Positions 1-8,848 of a DNA stretch of 64,000 nucleotides are shown in pieces; the first letter of the stretch is position 1; each line of letters begins with the position of its first letter. The notes beneath the pieces were generated by a model. It was not told the DNA's origin, ran no database searches, and worked only from the letters and a program-made list of their open reading frames with translations. The stretch spans positions 267,546 to 331,545 of the forward strand of contig JBQDEV010000002.1 of the NCBI GenBank assembly GCA_052084925.1, written 5' to 3'. The translations under genes and the position numbers were made by a program. This stretch comes from CmP2 sp052084925. Lineage in GTDB: Bacteria; Actinomycetota; Actinomycetes; Actinomycetales; Micrococcaceae.

Positions 1-2
1 CA

Positions 3-803
3 GTGCTGAACGACCGCGCCTCTGGTCAATGGGCGGATGTCGAAAAGATTCAGGACATCGATCATCGTGGCGAGTTCTTCTCTGTCACAGGGGCGCTCAA
101 CATGATCCGGCCGCCACAGGGGCACCCGGTGTTGTTCCAAGCTGGACAGTCGCCAGCAGGGATGGAGCTTGGCGGCACCGTGGCTGATGTCATCTACACC
201 GCTCAGTCCGACCGGCATGAGGCTCAGGAATTCGGCCGGCGTATCCGCGCTGTCGCTGCCCGAGTTGGACGGGACCCGAAGCAATTGAAGGTACTTCCGG
301 GCGTGGTGCCGATCGTCGCTGAAACTAGTGCAGAGGCGGAAGAGATCTCTCACGAGTTGGCCGGTTACATCGACATGGATGCCGGCCGGCGTCGTTTCGA
401 GAATTCGTCTGGAGTGGATACTTCCGGTATCGGCCTGGACGATCGCATTCCGGCTGAGCGCTTCAAAGGGGCACGAGGGAACAGCTCCAGGTGGGAGGCT
501 ATGCGCCGCATGGCTGTGGAGGAACGTATGACCCTTCGTGAGTTGATCATTGCCTTCGCCCGTGCCGGTGGCCATCGAATCCTGATCGGCTCCGTCGAGA
601 AGGTGGCAGAGGAATTGATTAGCTGGTTCGACGCCGGCATCAGTGACGGCTTCAACCTTGATCCGCCCTCGGTTCCAGACGGGATGAAGAATATGCTGAG
701 GCTGCTGGTGCCTCACCTGCAGGAGCGCGGATACTTCCAAACTGACTATCGCGGCGGAACGCTGCGCGAGAGCATGGGTCTGGCGCGCCCTGCATCGAGG
801 TGA
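3..803 (+). CDS. Flavin-dependent monooxygenase, NtaA/SnaA/DszA type (5'-truncated by window edge)
   Basis: Only the C-terminal 266 residues are present; the family is usually about 430-450 residues, so the true start lies before base 1 and the GTG at base 3 is internal. The segment carries the family block QAGQSPAGMELG (near residue 47) and the end block DGFNLDPPSVP followed by ERGYFQTDY. Family knowledge: these enzymes use FMNH2 from a separate reductase and O2 to oxidise nitrilotriacetate-like, sulfone or sulfide substrates in the cytoplasm. It is followed at once by a close paralogue (shared QAGQSPAG, PPSVP, QERGYFQ, LRESMG motifs), so the pair probably arose by tandem duplication. No flavin reductase gene is visible in the window. 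The substrate cannot be named from the sequence. Confidence 0.85.
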   Translation: MLNDRASGQWADVEKIQDIDHRGEFFSVTGALNMIRPPQGHPVLFQAGQSPAGMELGGTVADVIYTAQSDRHEAQEFGRRIRAVAARVGRDPKQLKVLPGVVPIVAETSAEAEEISHELAGYIDMDAGRRRFENSSGVDTSGIGLDDRIPAERFKGARGNSSRWEAMRRMAVEERMTLRELIIAFARAGGHRILIGSVEKVAEELISWFDAGISDGFNLDPPSVPDGMKNMLRLLVPHLQERGYFQTDYRGGTLRESMGLARPASR

Positions 804-808
804 TCCGG

Positions 809-2110
809 ATGAACTCCACGACGCGACGACAAATGGTGCTGACTATGTTCATGCTGCCCTTCGGGTATCAGAACGATGCCTGGCGAGCGCCGAGTAGCCG
901 AGCTGAAGACGTCGGCAGTCTTGACTTCATCACTGAGATGACCACCGCTGCCGAGGACGCAAAGCTGCACGCCGTCTTCTTTGCCGACAGCAACGAAGGC
1001 GGGCCCTTGCTCTCTGGGGACAACCGCGGAGTCACCATCTATGAGCCGGTCTCCACGCTGGGCGCCCTGGCGGCACGGACGCAGCACATCGGGCTCATCG
1101 GCACGGCCTCGACGACCTTTAGCGATCCCTTCAGTATCGCCCGCCAGTTCGCCAGTCTCGATAACCTTTCTCAGGGGCGGATCGGGTGGAACGTCGTCAC
1201 CTCCTTCACCGGCTTCCGGAATTTCGGATTGGAGGAAATGCCGGATCCTCAGTTCAGATATCACCGGGCAACGGAGTTCGTCGAGGTCGTCAACGCGCTG
1301 TGGCGCAGCTGGAAGCCGGGAGCCGTCATCGCCGACCGTGCCCGCGGACTGTGGGTCGATCCGCAGAAGGTGTCACCCATCAACCACAATGGCGAACACT
1401 TCCGTGTCCAGGGGCCGCTCAACGTGCTGCGCCCGGTGCAGGGCAGACCGCTGATCGTCCAAGCCGGACAGTCGCCAGCCGGAATCGAATTGGGCACCTC
1501 GGTGGCGGACGCCGTCTACACGATGCAGTCGGACCAAGCGAAATCAATCGAGTTCTATCGTGAATACAAACGGAAGGTCGCAGGCAAAGGACGCGACCCT
1601 GAGCAGGTTAAGGTGTTGCCCGGGATCATGCCCATCATCGGGCGCACGGAGCAGGAGGCCAGAGAACTCTCCGATGACCTGGCATCCTACATCCGGGTCG
1701 ACTCCGGCCGCCGAACGGTGGCCGCCATGCTCGATGTGGACATCAACGATCTGAACCTGAATGAGAAGATCCCGCGTGAACGGATGGTGGATGGGCCCTC
1801 CAGGATGGACAGATGGAGGGTGTATAGGGACATCGCCCTGGAGTGCACTCTGGGCGAGCTCATCACGGAGCTCTCCCGAGCGATGGGTCATCGATGGATA
1901 GTCGGCTCCGCCGGACGAGTCGCCGAGGACCTGATCGATTGGTTCGACAGCCGTGCTTGCGATGGCTTCAATCTGAATCCGCCCAGCGTCCCTGAAGGCA
2001 TGAGATCCATGCTGACCCTGCTCGTGCCCGCACTGCAGGAACGTGGATACTTTCAGGCTGACTACAGCCGCCCGACACTGCGCGAAAGTATGGGGGTCTC
2101 TCACAGGTAA
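809..2110 (+). CDS. Flavin-dependent monooxygenase, NtaA/SnaA/DszA type
   Basis: A full-length 433-residue member of the LLM-class flavin monooxygenases. Its N-terminal strand MLPFGYQNDAWR, the SNEGGPLLSG segment, and the conserved QAGQSPAGIELG and DGFNLNPPSVPEG blocks match the nitrilotriacetate/dibenzothiophene-sulfone monooxygenase group. I chose ATG 809 because GAGG at 797-800 lies 8 bases upstream; a GTG at 800 overlaps the previous stop but has no ribosome site. It is probably cotranscribed with the preceding paralogue. The following peptide-type ABC importer suggests that the substrate is taken up by that system. A reduced-flavin supply must come from outside this window. Exact substrate unknown. 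Confidence 0.88.
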   Translation: MNSTTRRQMVLTMFMLPFGYQNDAWRAPSSRAEDVGSLDFITEMTTAAEDAKLHAVFFADSNEGGPLLSGDNRGVTIYEPVSTLGALAARTQHIGLIGTASTTFSDPFSIARQFASLDNLSQGRIGWNVVTSFTGFRNFGLEEMPDPQFRYHRATEFVEVVNALWRSWKPGAVIADRARGLWVDPQKVSPINHNGEHFRVQGPLNVLRPVQGRPLIVQAGQSPAGIELGTSVADAVYTMQSDQAKSIEFYREYKRKVAGKGRDPEQVKVLPGIMPIIGRTEQEARELSDDLASYIRVDSGRRTVAAMLDVDINDLNLNEKIPRERMVDGPSRMDRWRVYRDIALECTLGELITELSRAMGHRWIVGSAGRVAEDLIDWFDSRACDGFNLNPPSVPEGMRSMLTLLVPALQERGYFQADYSRPTLRESMGVSHR

Positions 2111-2196
2111 ACACAGCCGGATATCAAGGCTTCCGCACTCCGGAAGTCGACTGACACAGTCCCATTGCGGCTAATACAGTCACACACAATCAACGT

Positions 2197-2212
2197 TGTG
2201 TTGTGCATCACA
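2197..2212. promoter_or_regulatory. CRP/GlxR-like operator upstream of first binding protein
   Basis: The 16-base site TGTGTTGTGCATCACA fits the TGTG-N8-CACA pattern of the CRP/GlxR family, with the right half TCACA exact. It lies 24 bases before the ATG at 2237. Immediately left of it ACACAA (2184-2189) and TTGTGT (2196-2201) form a second, overlapping palindrome. A hexamer TAATAC at 2172-2177 could be a -10 box. A position downstream of the -10 suggests repression. Inference only. Confidence 0.45.
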
Positions 2213-2236
2213 ATTGCTGAAAGGGGCGCGTGCATC

Positions 2237-3874
2237 ATGAGACTCCACAAGAAGGGCCGTTTTCTCGGTGTCTTGGCCAGCATCGCGGGCGGCGCCCTCG
2301 TTCTGTCCGCCTGCGGTGGCAATGGCGGCGGAGGCGCCGCTGCTGAACCCGACGAGGAATTGGCCACGGCGGGTATGGGCGAGGACGGCATTGTCGAAGG
2401 CGGAGAGGTGAAAGTCTTGATCACTCAAGGAATCTTCTCCCTCGATCCGGCCCGTATGCAGACGGCCAACTTTGGCTCACAGGGGGGCATGCTCCAGGCC
2501 ATTTACGACACCCTGTTTTATGTCGACTCCGAGACCAACACGGTCATGGGCTCCGTAGGTGAATCGATCGAACCCCGAGACGATGAATGCACGTCCTGGG
2601 AGGTGGCGATCAAGGACGGGGTGGAATTCACTGATGGGACTCCGCTCGACGCAGCGGCCGTGGAAGCGCATTGGTTGAGAATCCAGGACCCTGAAACAGC
2701 ATCCCCGCAGGCGCCGAAGCTGGCCGGCGCATCCTTCAACGTGACCGGTGACCTTAGTTTGACCGTCGAGCTAGATGAAGGCAACTGCGACTTTGACCGC
2801 AATGTCGCTAGCGGTGTGGGTTTCGTACCGTCGCCGACCGCTGTCGAGCAAGCCGGTGAGGACTATGGTGAAGAAGTCGTCGGGGCTGGCCCGTTCGTTG
2901 TGGATAGCTGGAACCGCTCTGCCAATGAGCTCAACCTTGTCAAGAACGAAGACTTTCACGTCGAAGGTCAGCCGCACCTCGATGGCATCTCTTTCATAAC
3001 GGCCACCAATACGGCCACCGTGGTGGACTCGTTGGTGGCCGGTGAGTACCAGTTGACTGACAACGGCTGGACCTCGACTGCCGTCGACGATGCGCTGGCT
3101 GGCGGACTCGGCGTACAACTGCGAGAGCCCAGCGGTGGCTTTACCCTGCAGTTCAACATGCAGCAGCCGCCATTCGACGAGGTCTGCGCCCGAAAAGCCT
3201 TTGGATATGCCCTTGACCCCACTGCGATCACCGAGGCCATGAGTCAATCAGAGCTGATGTCGGTGCCACTAGAAACAATCTTTCGACCTGACTCGGACTT
3301 CTATGACGAGGAGATTGCCTTCCCCATGAATGACCCGGAGCAGGCTGCCAACTTTGTTCAGGAATGCGAGGACATGGATAACCCGCTGACGTTCTCAATT
3401 ACGGCCAGCCCGGGCAACGACCAGGCCACTGCCGAATACATCGCATCTCGCCTGAATGAGGTGGAAGGTTTTGACGTGACCGTCGACATTATCACTCTCG
3501 AAGAGGCATACACCACGATCTTCCAGAACCGTGATTTTAATATAAATGCCTATCCCGGTGGGCAGCGATTCTACGACCCGGCACCACTGTTTATGGACTG
3601 GTTCCACTCGGAAGGCGTCACCAATATCACCGGATACGCCAGCGATGAAATGGATGAAGCTATCGAGTCTGCCCAAGCGACCCTGGATGAGGAAGAGCGC
3701 ATCCGGGCCTGGCAAGAGGTGGCTCGGCTGTGGGCTGAAGATGTCCCGACGTGGGGGTACATGGAAAACCGGCAGTACTTCCTGTTCGACCCTGACCTCG
3801 CCGGAATCTACCCCGTGAATGACGCGCAGAATCTGCTGCTGACGCAGCGCTTGGGCTACACAAGCCTCGACTGA
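2237..3874 (+). CDS. ABC transporter substrate-binding lipoprotein, family 5 (peptide/nickel type), first copy
   Basis: This 545-residue protein starts with a lipoprotein signal (basic MRLHKKGRF, hydrophobic stretch, lipobox LSAC with Cys near residue 25), so it should be anchored outside the membrane. The mature part has the family-5 features: a start like GGEVKVLITQGIFSLDPARM, the segment VEFTDGTPLDAAAV, and AGPFVVDSW. ATG 2237 is preceded by GAAAGGGG at 2219-2226. It delivers a solute to the permeases encoded downstream. A second, clearly different binding protein follows before the permeases, so the transporter has two candidate binding proteins. The 215-base gap after this gene holds a hairpin, and the next gene has its own operator, so the two may be transcribed separately. 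A/T-rich third positions are common compared with core genes here. Confidence 0.9.
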   Translation: MRLHKKGRFLGVLASIAGGALVLSACGGNGGGGAAAEPDEELATAGMGEDGIVEGGEVKVLITQGIFSLDPARMQTANFGSQGGMLQAIYDTLFYVDSETNTVMGSVGESIEPRDDECTSWEVAIKDGVEFTDGTPLDAAAVEAHWLRIQDPETASPQAPKLAGASFNVTGDLSLTVELDEGNCDFDRNVASGVGFVPSPTAVEQAGEDYGEEVVGAGPFVVDSWNRSANELNLVKNEDFHVEGQPHLDGISFITATNTATVVDSLVAGEYQLTDNGWTSTAVDDALAGGLGVQLREPSGGFTLQFNMQQPPFDEVCARKAFGYALDPTAITEAMSQSELMSVPLETIFRPDSDFYDEEIAFPMNDPEQAANFVQECEDMDNPLTFSITASPGNDQATAEYIASRLNEVEGFDVTVDIITLEEAYTTIFQNRDFNINAYPGGQRFYDPAPLFMDWFHSEGVTNITGYASDEMDEAIESAQATLDEEERIRAWQEVARLWAEDVPTWGYMENRQYFLFDPDLAGIYPVNDAQNLLLTQRLGYTSLD

Positions 3875-3907
3875 CAAGGGAATCAGGACTCCGGTCGGCA
3901 CCTCACG

Positions 3908-3950
3908 CCGCCCCCACCGCCGCTGTTGTTTCAGTGCGCCGTGGGGGCGG
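3908..3950 (+). terminator. Hairpin after first binding-protein gene
   Basis: Bases 3908-3917 (CCGCCCCCAC) pair perfectly with 3941-3950 (GTGGGGGCGG) around a 23-base loop. There is no clear T-run afterwards (TCGTGTGTCG), so it may attenuate rather than fully end transcription. Confidence 0.5.
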
Positions 3951-4037
3951 TCGTGTGTCGTAGGTTGATGTCCTTTCATCTCGCGGAAATCACCTGGATA
4001 CCACTTGGGGGCTCCGGAAGACTGCGAATCAATCGAA

Positions 4038-4053
4038 TGTGGCATAGATCACA
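4038..4053. promoter_or_regulatory. CRP/GlxR-like operator upstream of second binding protein
   Basis: TGTGGCATAGATCACA matches the GlxR/CRP consensus TGTGANNTANNTCACA at every specified base except the fifth. The arms extend to AATGTG/CACATT. It lies 36 bases before the ATG at 4090, which suggests that it overlaps or follows the promoter of the transporter operon. Binding by a GlxR-type regulator is an inference from this match. Confidence 0.6.
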
Positions 4054-4089
4054 TTTGAGGTTCGGTTCACATCACTTGGGAGAGTCGTC

Positions 4090-5874
4090 ATGAACACAGT
4101 AAAAGGTCAGCCCAGACGCCGAGGTTGGGGGATTCCGCTACTCGCTATGATGGCAAGTCTGGCTCTCGCTCTTACGGGTTGTGGAGGCGGTGCGACGGGC
4201 CCCGGAGACGACGCGGCAGCCGCCGCCGGAGAACCTCAAGTTGGAGGCGAGTTGACGGTGCTCTTGGACGCCGGGTATTCCGGGGGCTGGTCCACGGGTC
4301 TGGATCCTGCCACCAGTAACACGACTGGCGCGAATCTTCCCCAGAATGCGGCGATCTTTGGTGGGCTCTTCACCCTTGAAGCCGACGAGAACGGCGAGAA
4401 CGCTGAAATCGTTCCTAACCAGGCTGAGAGCTTCGAATACTCAGAGGACGGTCTGATCCTGACAGTGACGCTGCGTGAGGGCATCACGTTCAGCGACGGC
4501 ACCCCGATGGACGCGCAGGCCGTACTATGGAATTGGATCCGCCAGCTCAGTGCCGGCAGCACAGGAGCTCCTCGCATCGATCTGAACGATGATCAAGAGG
4601 ACCCCGATCTCGATCAGGCATTCCTCGACGACCTCTACGCGTCGCTCCCTGAAGACGTCAACCAGGACGAGGTCGAAGAACGTCTCCGCGCGATCCGAAT
4701 AGTCGACGATCTCACTCTGGAGATCCACTTCGCCACCGCGAACGGCGCATTCATCAACGCGATGCCGGCCAACAACATGAATCTCATCGCCTCGCCCACC
4801 GCATACAAAAACGTTGGGGCCGAGGAATTCGGCCGAGCACCTGTGGGGGCCGGGCCCTTCACCGTGACGGGAAACCGCCTCAGTGAACGGCTGGACCTGA
4901 CGCGCAATGAGGAGTACTTCAAGGAGGACCTCCCCTATCTGGACAATCTCAGCTTCCAAGCGGTCGGAGGCGATCAGGTCCTGTACCAAACCCTGCAAGC
5001 TGGACAAGGCGACGTGATCGAGGGTCTCAGCTCGGTCACACTGATCAACGAGGCCATGAACAACGCGAACCTCACGACGACGCTGGGCGCTCCCACTTCG
5101 CCCTACGTGGTGCAACTGAATACGCGCCAAGAGCCTTTCGACGACAAGAAGGCTCGCGAGGCGATCTACTACGCCACTGACTTCGACGCGATCAACCAGG
5201 GCCTGTTCAACGGGGAGGCTGACATGACTCAGTCCTTCACCGCGTCGGGCGGGCTGTTCCACGAACCGGAGGTCGAGGGGTACCGGACCTACGACCCTGA
5301 TCGGGCTGCAGAGCTCGTGGAAGAGCTCGGTGGACTTACCGTCACGCTTGGAACGACCGATATCGTGACGGCGCGTGCGGTTACCACCGCCCTGCAGTCG
5401 CAGTGGCAGGAAGCTGGCGTCAACGTGACTATCGAGTCCAAGGCTTTGGGTGATGTGATTACCGACTTCACCAATGGCCAATGGGAGGCAATGCTTCAGA
5501 CCACGGGTGCATGGGACCCTGCGGCAGGAATCGGTGTGGCGGTTCGATTCGGCTCCACCTCGCCGTTCAGCGGGGCTCCGTTGCCGAATGGTGCCGACAG
5601 TGCCGCACAAGCCATCCAAGAAGGACTCAGCACCGAGTTGGACGTCCTGCTCGAGGACGCCGCCGCGTCTGTCGACGAAGATGCGCGCAGCGCGCTGTAC
5701 CAGGAGGCCGCGGTCACGATCGCCGAGGAGGCTTACGGGCCGATCGGTCCGGCATTCTCCCCGGCACAAGTGGTGCGCAACGGTGTACACGGCCCTGGCC
5801 TGACCACTCCGATCCCGGCACTCGCAGTGAATTCAGGTGTCCTCTACGACAGGGTGTGGGTCGAAAGTGACTGA
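4090..5874 (+). CDS. ABC transporter substrate-binding lipoprotein, family 5, second copy
   Basis: A 594-residue lipoprotein with signal sequence and lipobox LTGC (Cys near residue 31). It carries family-5 motifs: GGELTVLLDAGYSGG, ITFSDGTPMDAQAVLWNW and GAGPFTVTGNRLSERL. The longer middle section, with an acidic insertion DDQEDPDLDQ and a charged helix, separates it from the first copy, so this is not a recent duplicate. ATG 4090 is preceded by GGGAGAG at 4078-4084. The downstream permease starts inside its last codons, so this is the binding protein physically coupled to the importer genes. Ligand unknown; the neighbouring monooxygenases hint at an organosulfur or amino-polycarboxylate type compound, which is only contextual. 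Confidence 0.9.
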   Translation: MNTVKGQPRRRGWGIPLLAMMASLALALTGCGGGATGPGDDAAAAAGEPQVGGELTVLLDAGYSGGWSTGLDPATSNTTGANLPQNAAIFGGLFTLEADENGENAEIVPNQAESFEYSEDGLILTVTLREGITFSDGTPMDAQAVLWNWIRQLSAGSTGAPRIDLNDDQEDPDLDQAFLDDLYASLPEDVNQDEVEERLRAIRIVDDLTLEIHFATANGAFINAMPANNMNLIASPTAYKNVGAEEFGRAPVGAGPFTVTGNRLSERLDLTRNEEYFKEDLPYLDNLSFQAVGGDQVLYQTLQAGQGDVIEGLSSVTLINEAMNNANLTTTLGAPTSPYVVQLNTRQEPFDDKKAREAIYYATDFDAINQGLFNGEADMTQSFTASGGLFHEPEVEGYRTYDPDRAAELVEELGGLTVTLGTTDIVTARAVTTALQSQWQEAGVNVTIESKALGDVITDFTNGQWEAMLQTTGAWDPAAGIGVAVRFGSTSPFSGAPLPNGADSAAQAIQEGLSTELDVLLEDAAASVDEDARSALYQEAAVTIAEEAYGPIGPAFSPAQVVRNGVHGPGLTTPIPALAVNSGVLYDRVWVESD

Positions 5875-6898
5875 GATTCCCACCCGATCGGCGACGGATC
5901 CCCGGACGGTCTCAGGCAAGACCGCCCGGGGATCTGGATCGCCATTGGCTCGCCTGTTCGTTCGACGCCTGTTGATGGTGATACCACTCTTGCTGGCCGT
6001 GAGCGTTTTGGTGTTCGTCCTTCTCGAGGCGATGCCGGGTGATCCGGCTCGAAACCAGGCAGGCATGGACGCCACCGAAGAGCAGGTCGAGGCGGTACGT
6101 CAGCGCATGGGGCTTGATCGCAGCCCCGTCGAGCGGTACTTCGGCTGGCTGTTCGGTATCTTCCAAGGCAACTTCGGGGTGTCTGCGGTCAGCGGACAGT
6201 CCGTGGTGGATATGATCATCGACCGCGCCCCGGTCACGGTCGAGTTGGTCGTTCTGGCCTTCGTGGTGTCGCTGGGCATCGCCATACCACTGGCTCTGCT
6301 GGCGGCGCGGCGCCCCGGCGGCATCGTCGACCGGGCCAGCATGGTGTTCTCCATGACCATGCTGGCCGTTCCGAACTTCGTGCTGGCCATGTTGCTCGTT
6401 CTGGTCTTCGGCGTGACTTTGCGGCTGCTGCCGGCGATCGGGTTCGTGCCGTTGTCAACCGGAATTCTCCCGAACCTCCAATCGGTGATTATGCCCGTGC
6501 TTGCGCTGGCCGTCCCCCTTGCTGCCTTCTACACGCGGTTTCTCCGGGGTGATCTGGTCGAGCAAATGAACTCCGCGGACTACGTCGATACGGCTCGAGC
6601 CAAAGGTGTGAGCACGGGGATGGTGCTGTGGCTACACGCCTTCCGGAACTCGTCGTTTGGACTGCTGACGATTGTGGGGCTGAACATCGGAACACTGGTC
6701 GGAGGCACCGTCATCATCGAGATGATCTTCGCGATGCCTGGTCTGGGAATGATGATGCTTGACGGCGCCATGTCTCAGGACGTGGCCGTGGTCCAGATGT
6801 GCGTGTTCATCTTTGCCGCAGTAGCCATTCTTGCCAATCTCGTCGTCGACCTGTTGTACGCCGTTCTCGACCCAAGGATTCGATATGGCAGTCACTGA
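5867..6898 (+). CDS. ABC transporter permease, DppB type
   Basis: An integral membrane permease of about 343 residues. It has a cytoplasmic N-terminus, a first membrane helix (LLMVIPLLLAVSVLVFVLLE), the typical DppB sequence EAMPGDPAR, five further helices and the EAA-type loop (YVDTARAKGVST) that contacts the ATPase, ending in DPRIRY. I chose GTG 5867, which overlaps the preceding stop by 8 bases; a GTG at 5837 would extend it by 10 residues inside the previous gene. It pairs with the DppC-type permease downstream to form the membrane channel for a solute handled by the upstream binding proteins. Confidence 0.9.
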   Translation: MTEIPTRSATDPRTVSGKTARGSGSPLARLFVRRLLMVIPLLLAVSVLVFVLLEAMPGDPARNQAGMDATEEQVEAVRQRMGLDRSPVERYFGWLFGIFQGNFGVSAVSGQSVVDMIIDRAPVTVELVVLAFVVSLGIAIPLALLAARRPGGIVDRASMVFSMTMLAVPNFVLAMLLVLVFGVTLRLLPAIGFVPLSTGILPNLQSVIMPVLALAVPLAAFYTRFLRGDLVEQMNSADYVDTARAKGVSTGMVLWLHAFRNSSFGLLTIVGLNIGTLVGGTVIIEMIFAMPGLGMMMLDGAMSQDVAVVQMCVFIFAAVAILANLVVDLLYAVLDPRIRYGSH

Positions 6899-7766
6899 AC
6901 CAGCGGTGCTCGACACCGCGAACCCGCTGTCAGACCTTGGCGGGGAGCGATGGGGTCGGCTGCGACAGAAACTGGTCGTTGGTCTGCCCATGGCGTTTGT
7001 CTCTCTGCTGGTGATGGCCTGTTTTCTGGGTCCTTTGGTGTTTCCGATACCGGCGCCTGTTGGGGGCAGCGTATTGGAGAGCGCCCTACCGCCCGGCTCA
7101 CCGGGGCATCTGCTCGGGACAGACATTAACGGCAATGACGTGTTCTCACGGATGCTGCACGGGGGACAGACTTCGTTGATCATCGCCGTGTCTGTGAACA
7201 TCATTGGGTTGGGACTCGGAGGCGGACTGGGGGCCCTGTCCGGCTACCTGGGCGGGAAATTCGACAACATCATCATGAGGATCCTCGACGTGTTCATCGC
7301 CTTTCCTTCACTGGTGCTGACCATCGCCATCGCTCAGACGTTGGGACCCAGCGTCCCCAACACAATCTTTGCGCTGAGTGCTTTCAGCATTCCGGCCGTG
7401 GCCCGCGTCTCTCGTTCGGCTACCTTGCGGGTGATGACCATGCCGTTCTTGCAGGCAGCTGAGCTCAGCGGCAGTCCGGCGTGGAGGATCCTGCTTCGAC
7501 ACGTGGCTCCGAACATCACCCCGCAACTGCTGAACTTCGCCATGCTGGGCATGGGAATCATCATCGTCACCGAAGGTGCGCTCAGCTTCCTCGGACTGGG
7601 TGTGCCCCCGCCAGCTCCTAGCTGGGGAAACATGATCTATGAGGGCCAGCAGTCGATGTCGGCCACCCCATTGCTGGTGCTGTGGCCTAGCCTCGCACTC
7701 CTTGCCACGGTGCTGTCCTTCAACCTGTTGGGTGAAAACATCCGAGACGAAATGAGCGGACGATGA
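6885..7766 (+). CDS. ABC transporter permease, DppC type
   Basis: About 293 residues, starting at ATG 6885, which overlaps the previous gene by 14 bases and has AAGGA at 6874-6878. The order is a cytoplasmic segment, first helix (MAFVSLLVMACFLGPLVF), the periplasmic family motif HLLGTDINGNDVFSRMLHGGQTSL, then five helices with the EAA loop around QAAELSGSPAWRILLRHV. It ends with LGENIRDEM, as DppC proteins do. It forms the heterodimeric permease with the preceding protein. Four tightly overlapping genes (5867-9951) make one transcription unit. Confidence 0.92.
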   Translation: MAVTEPAVLDTANPLSDLGGERWGRLRQKLVVGLPMAFVSLLVMACFLGPLVFPIPAPVGGSVLESALPPGSPGHLLGTDINGNDVFSRMLHGGQTSLIIAVSVNIIGLGLGGGLGALSGYLGGKFDNIIMRILDVFIAFPSLVLTIAIAQTLGPSVPNTIFALSAFSIPAVARVSRSATLRVMTMPFLQAAELSGSPAWRILLRHVAPNITPQLLNFAMLGMGIIIVTEGALSFLGLGVPPPAPSWGNMIYEGQQSMSATPLLVLWPSLALLATVLSFNLLGENIRDEMSGR

Positions 7767-8848
7767 TGGCTGAAACAGCCGCAGCCGAGGATCTCACCAC
7801 CGTACGTGGCCCGGATTCAGCTGACTGGACTCTGGAGGTACGGGATCTGCAAGTCACGTTCACCCGCCGGGGTCGACGCATCCGTGCGACCAAGGGGGTT
7901 TCCTTTAACGTCGTACCTGGTCAGATGCTGGCGATCATCGGCGAATCTGGCTCCGGGAAGTCGGTGACCGTTCGGGCGCTAATGGGACTCTTGCCACCCA
8001 GCGCGAAGGTGGAAGGGTCGGCACGCTTACTTGACCAAGAGATTGTCGGAATGACCGAGAAACAGCTCCGGCAGATTCGCGGACGGGAAATCGCCATGAT
8101 CTTCCAGGATCCGGCGAGATCGCTGAATCCGACGATGTCCGTGGGTGCACAGATTGTCGAAGCCGTCCGGACTCATCGTGCCGTGTCCCGTAAAGAAGCG
8201 TCTGAACGGGCGGTGGAGTTGCTCCGGGTCGTCAAACTACCTGCTCCCGACAAACGATTTCACCAGTATCCGCACCAGCTCTCCGGGGGGATGCGTCAGC
8301 GAGTGATGATCGCGATTGCGCTCGCCTCCGATCCAAAGGTGCTCATCGCTGACGAAGCGACCACCGCGTTGGACGTCACCACTCAGGCACAAATCATGGA
8401 GCTTCTTGTCGATCTGCGACAGCGATTAGGGACGGCTGTCATCATGATCAGCCACGACTTGAGCTTGGCTGCCAGCTATGCCGATGAAGTCCTCGTCATG
8501 TACGCAGGAAAGGTCGTGGAGCAGGCCGCTACCGAGAGGCTCTTCGCCAACGTGCGAATGCCCTACACCAGAGCACTGCTGGACGCCATACCGCAGATGT
8601 CCAGTCCTGCGCACACGTTGCTGTCCGTGATCGGTGGACACCCGCCCGACCCCAGCGAACAGATCCAAGGATGCCCTTTTCGACCGCGATGCCATCGATC
8701 CAGTGAAGTGTGCGCCAGTGCACCGACGCTTGACGAACACGATCCCGGTCACTGGTATGCCTGCTGGAATCCTGTTTCCGGACGAGAACCAGCTACTCGG
8801 CCAACTGCGTCGACGGAAACCTTTTCGGGAAAGGACTCTTCATCATGA
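7763..8848 (+). CDS. ABC transporter ATP-binding protein, DppD type
   Basis: This 361-residue ATPase starts at ATG 7763 in an ATGA overlap with the permease stop. It has Walker A GESGSGKS (near residue 58), Q-loop IFQDPARSLNP, signature LSGGMRQRV, Walker B VLIADEATTALD and switch His in MISHDLS. The C-terminal oligopeptide-transporter extension is present, with the Cys-containing segment GCPFRPRCHRSSEVC. These features place it in the DppD/OppD group that powers peptide, nickel or similar uptake. It should act together with the next gene product as the ATPase heterodimer. Confidence 0.93.
   Translation: MMAETAAAEDLTTVRGPDSADWTLEVRDLQVTFTRRGRRIRATKGVSFNVVPGQMLAIIGESGSGKSVTVRALMGLLPPSAKVEGSARLLDQEIVGMTEKQLRQIRGREIAMIFQDPARSLNPTMSVGAQIVEAVRTHRAVSRKEASERAVELLRVVKLPAPDKRFHQYPHQLSGGMRQRVMIAIALASDPKVLIADEATTALDVTTQAQIMELLVDLRQRLGTAVIMISHDLSLAASYADEVLVMYAGKVVEQAATERLFANVRMPYTRALLDAIPQMSSPAHTLLSVIGGHPPDPSEQIQGCPFRPRCHRSSEVCASAPTLDEHDPGHWYACWNPVSGREPATRPTASTETFSGKDSSS

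Noticed and set aside
2130..2146. CTTCCG/CGGAAG hairpin after the monooxygenase gene as terminator
   Set aside because: Only 6 bp with no T-run, so too weak to call; it may still mark the gap.
4525..5790. 421-codon minus-strand frame opposite second binding protein
   Set aside because: Shadow of an intact binding-protein gene; no ribosome site and no recognisable domain.
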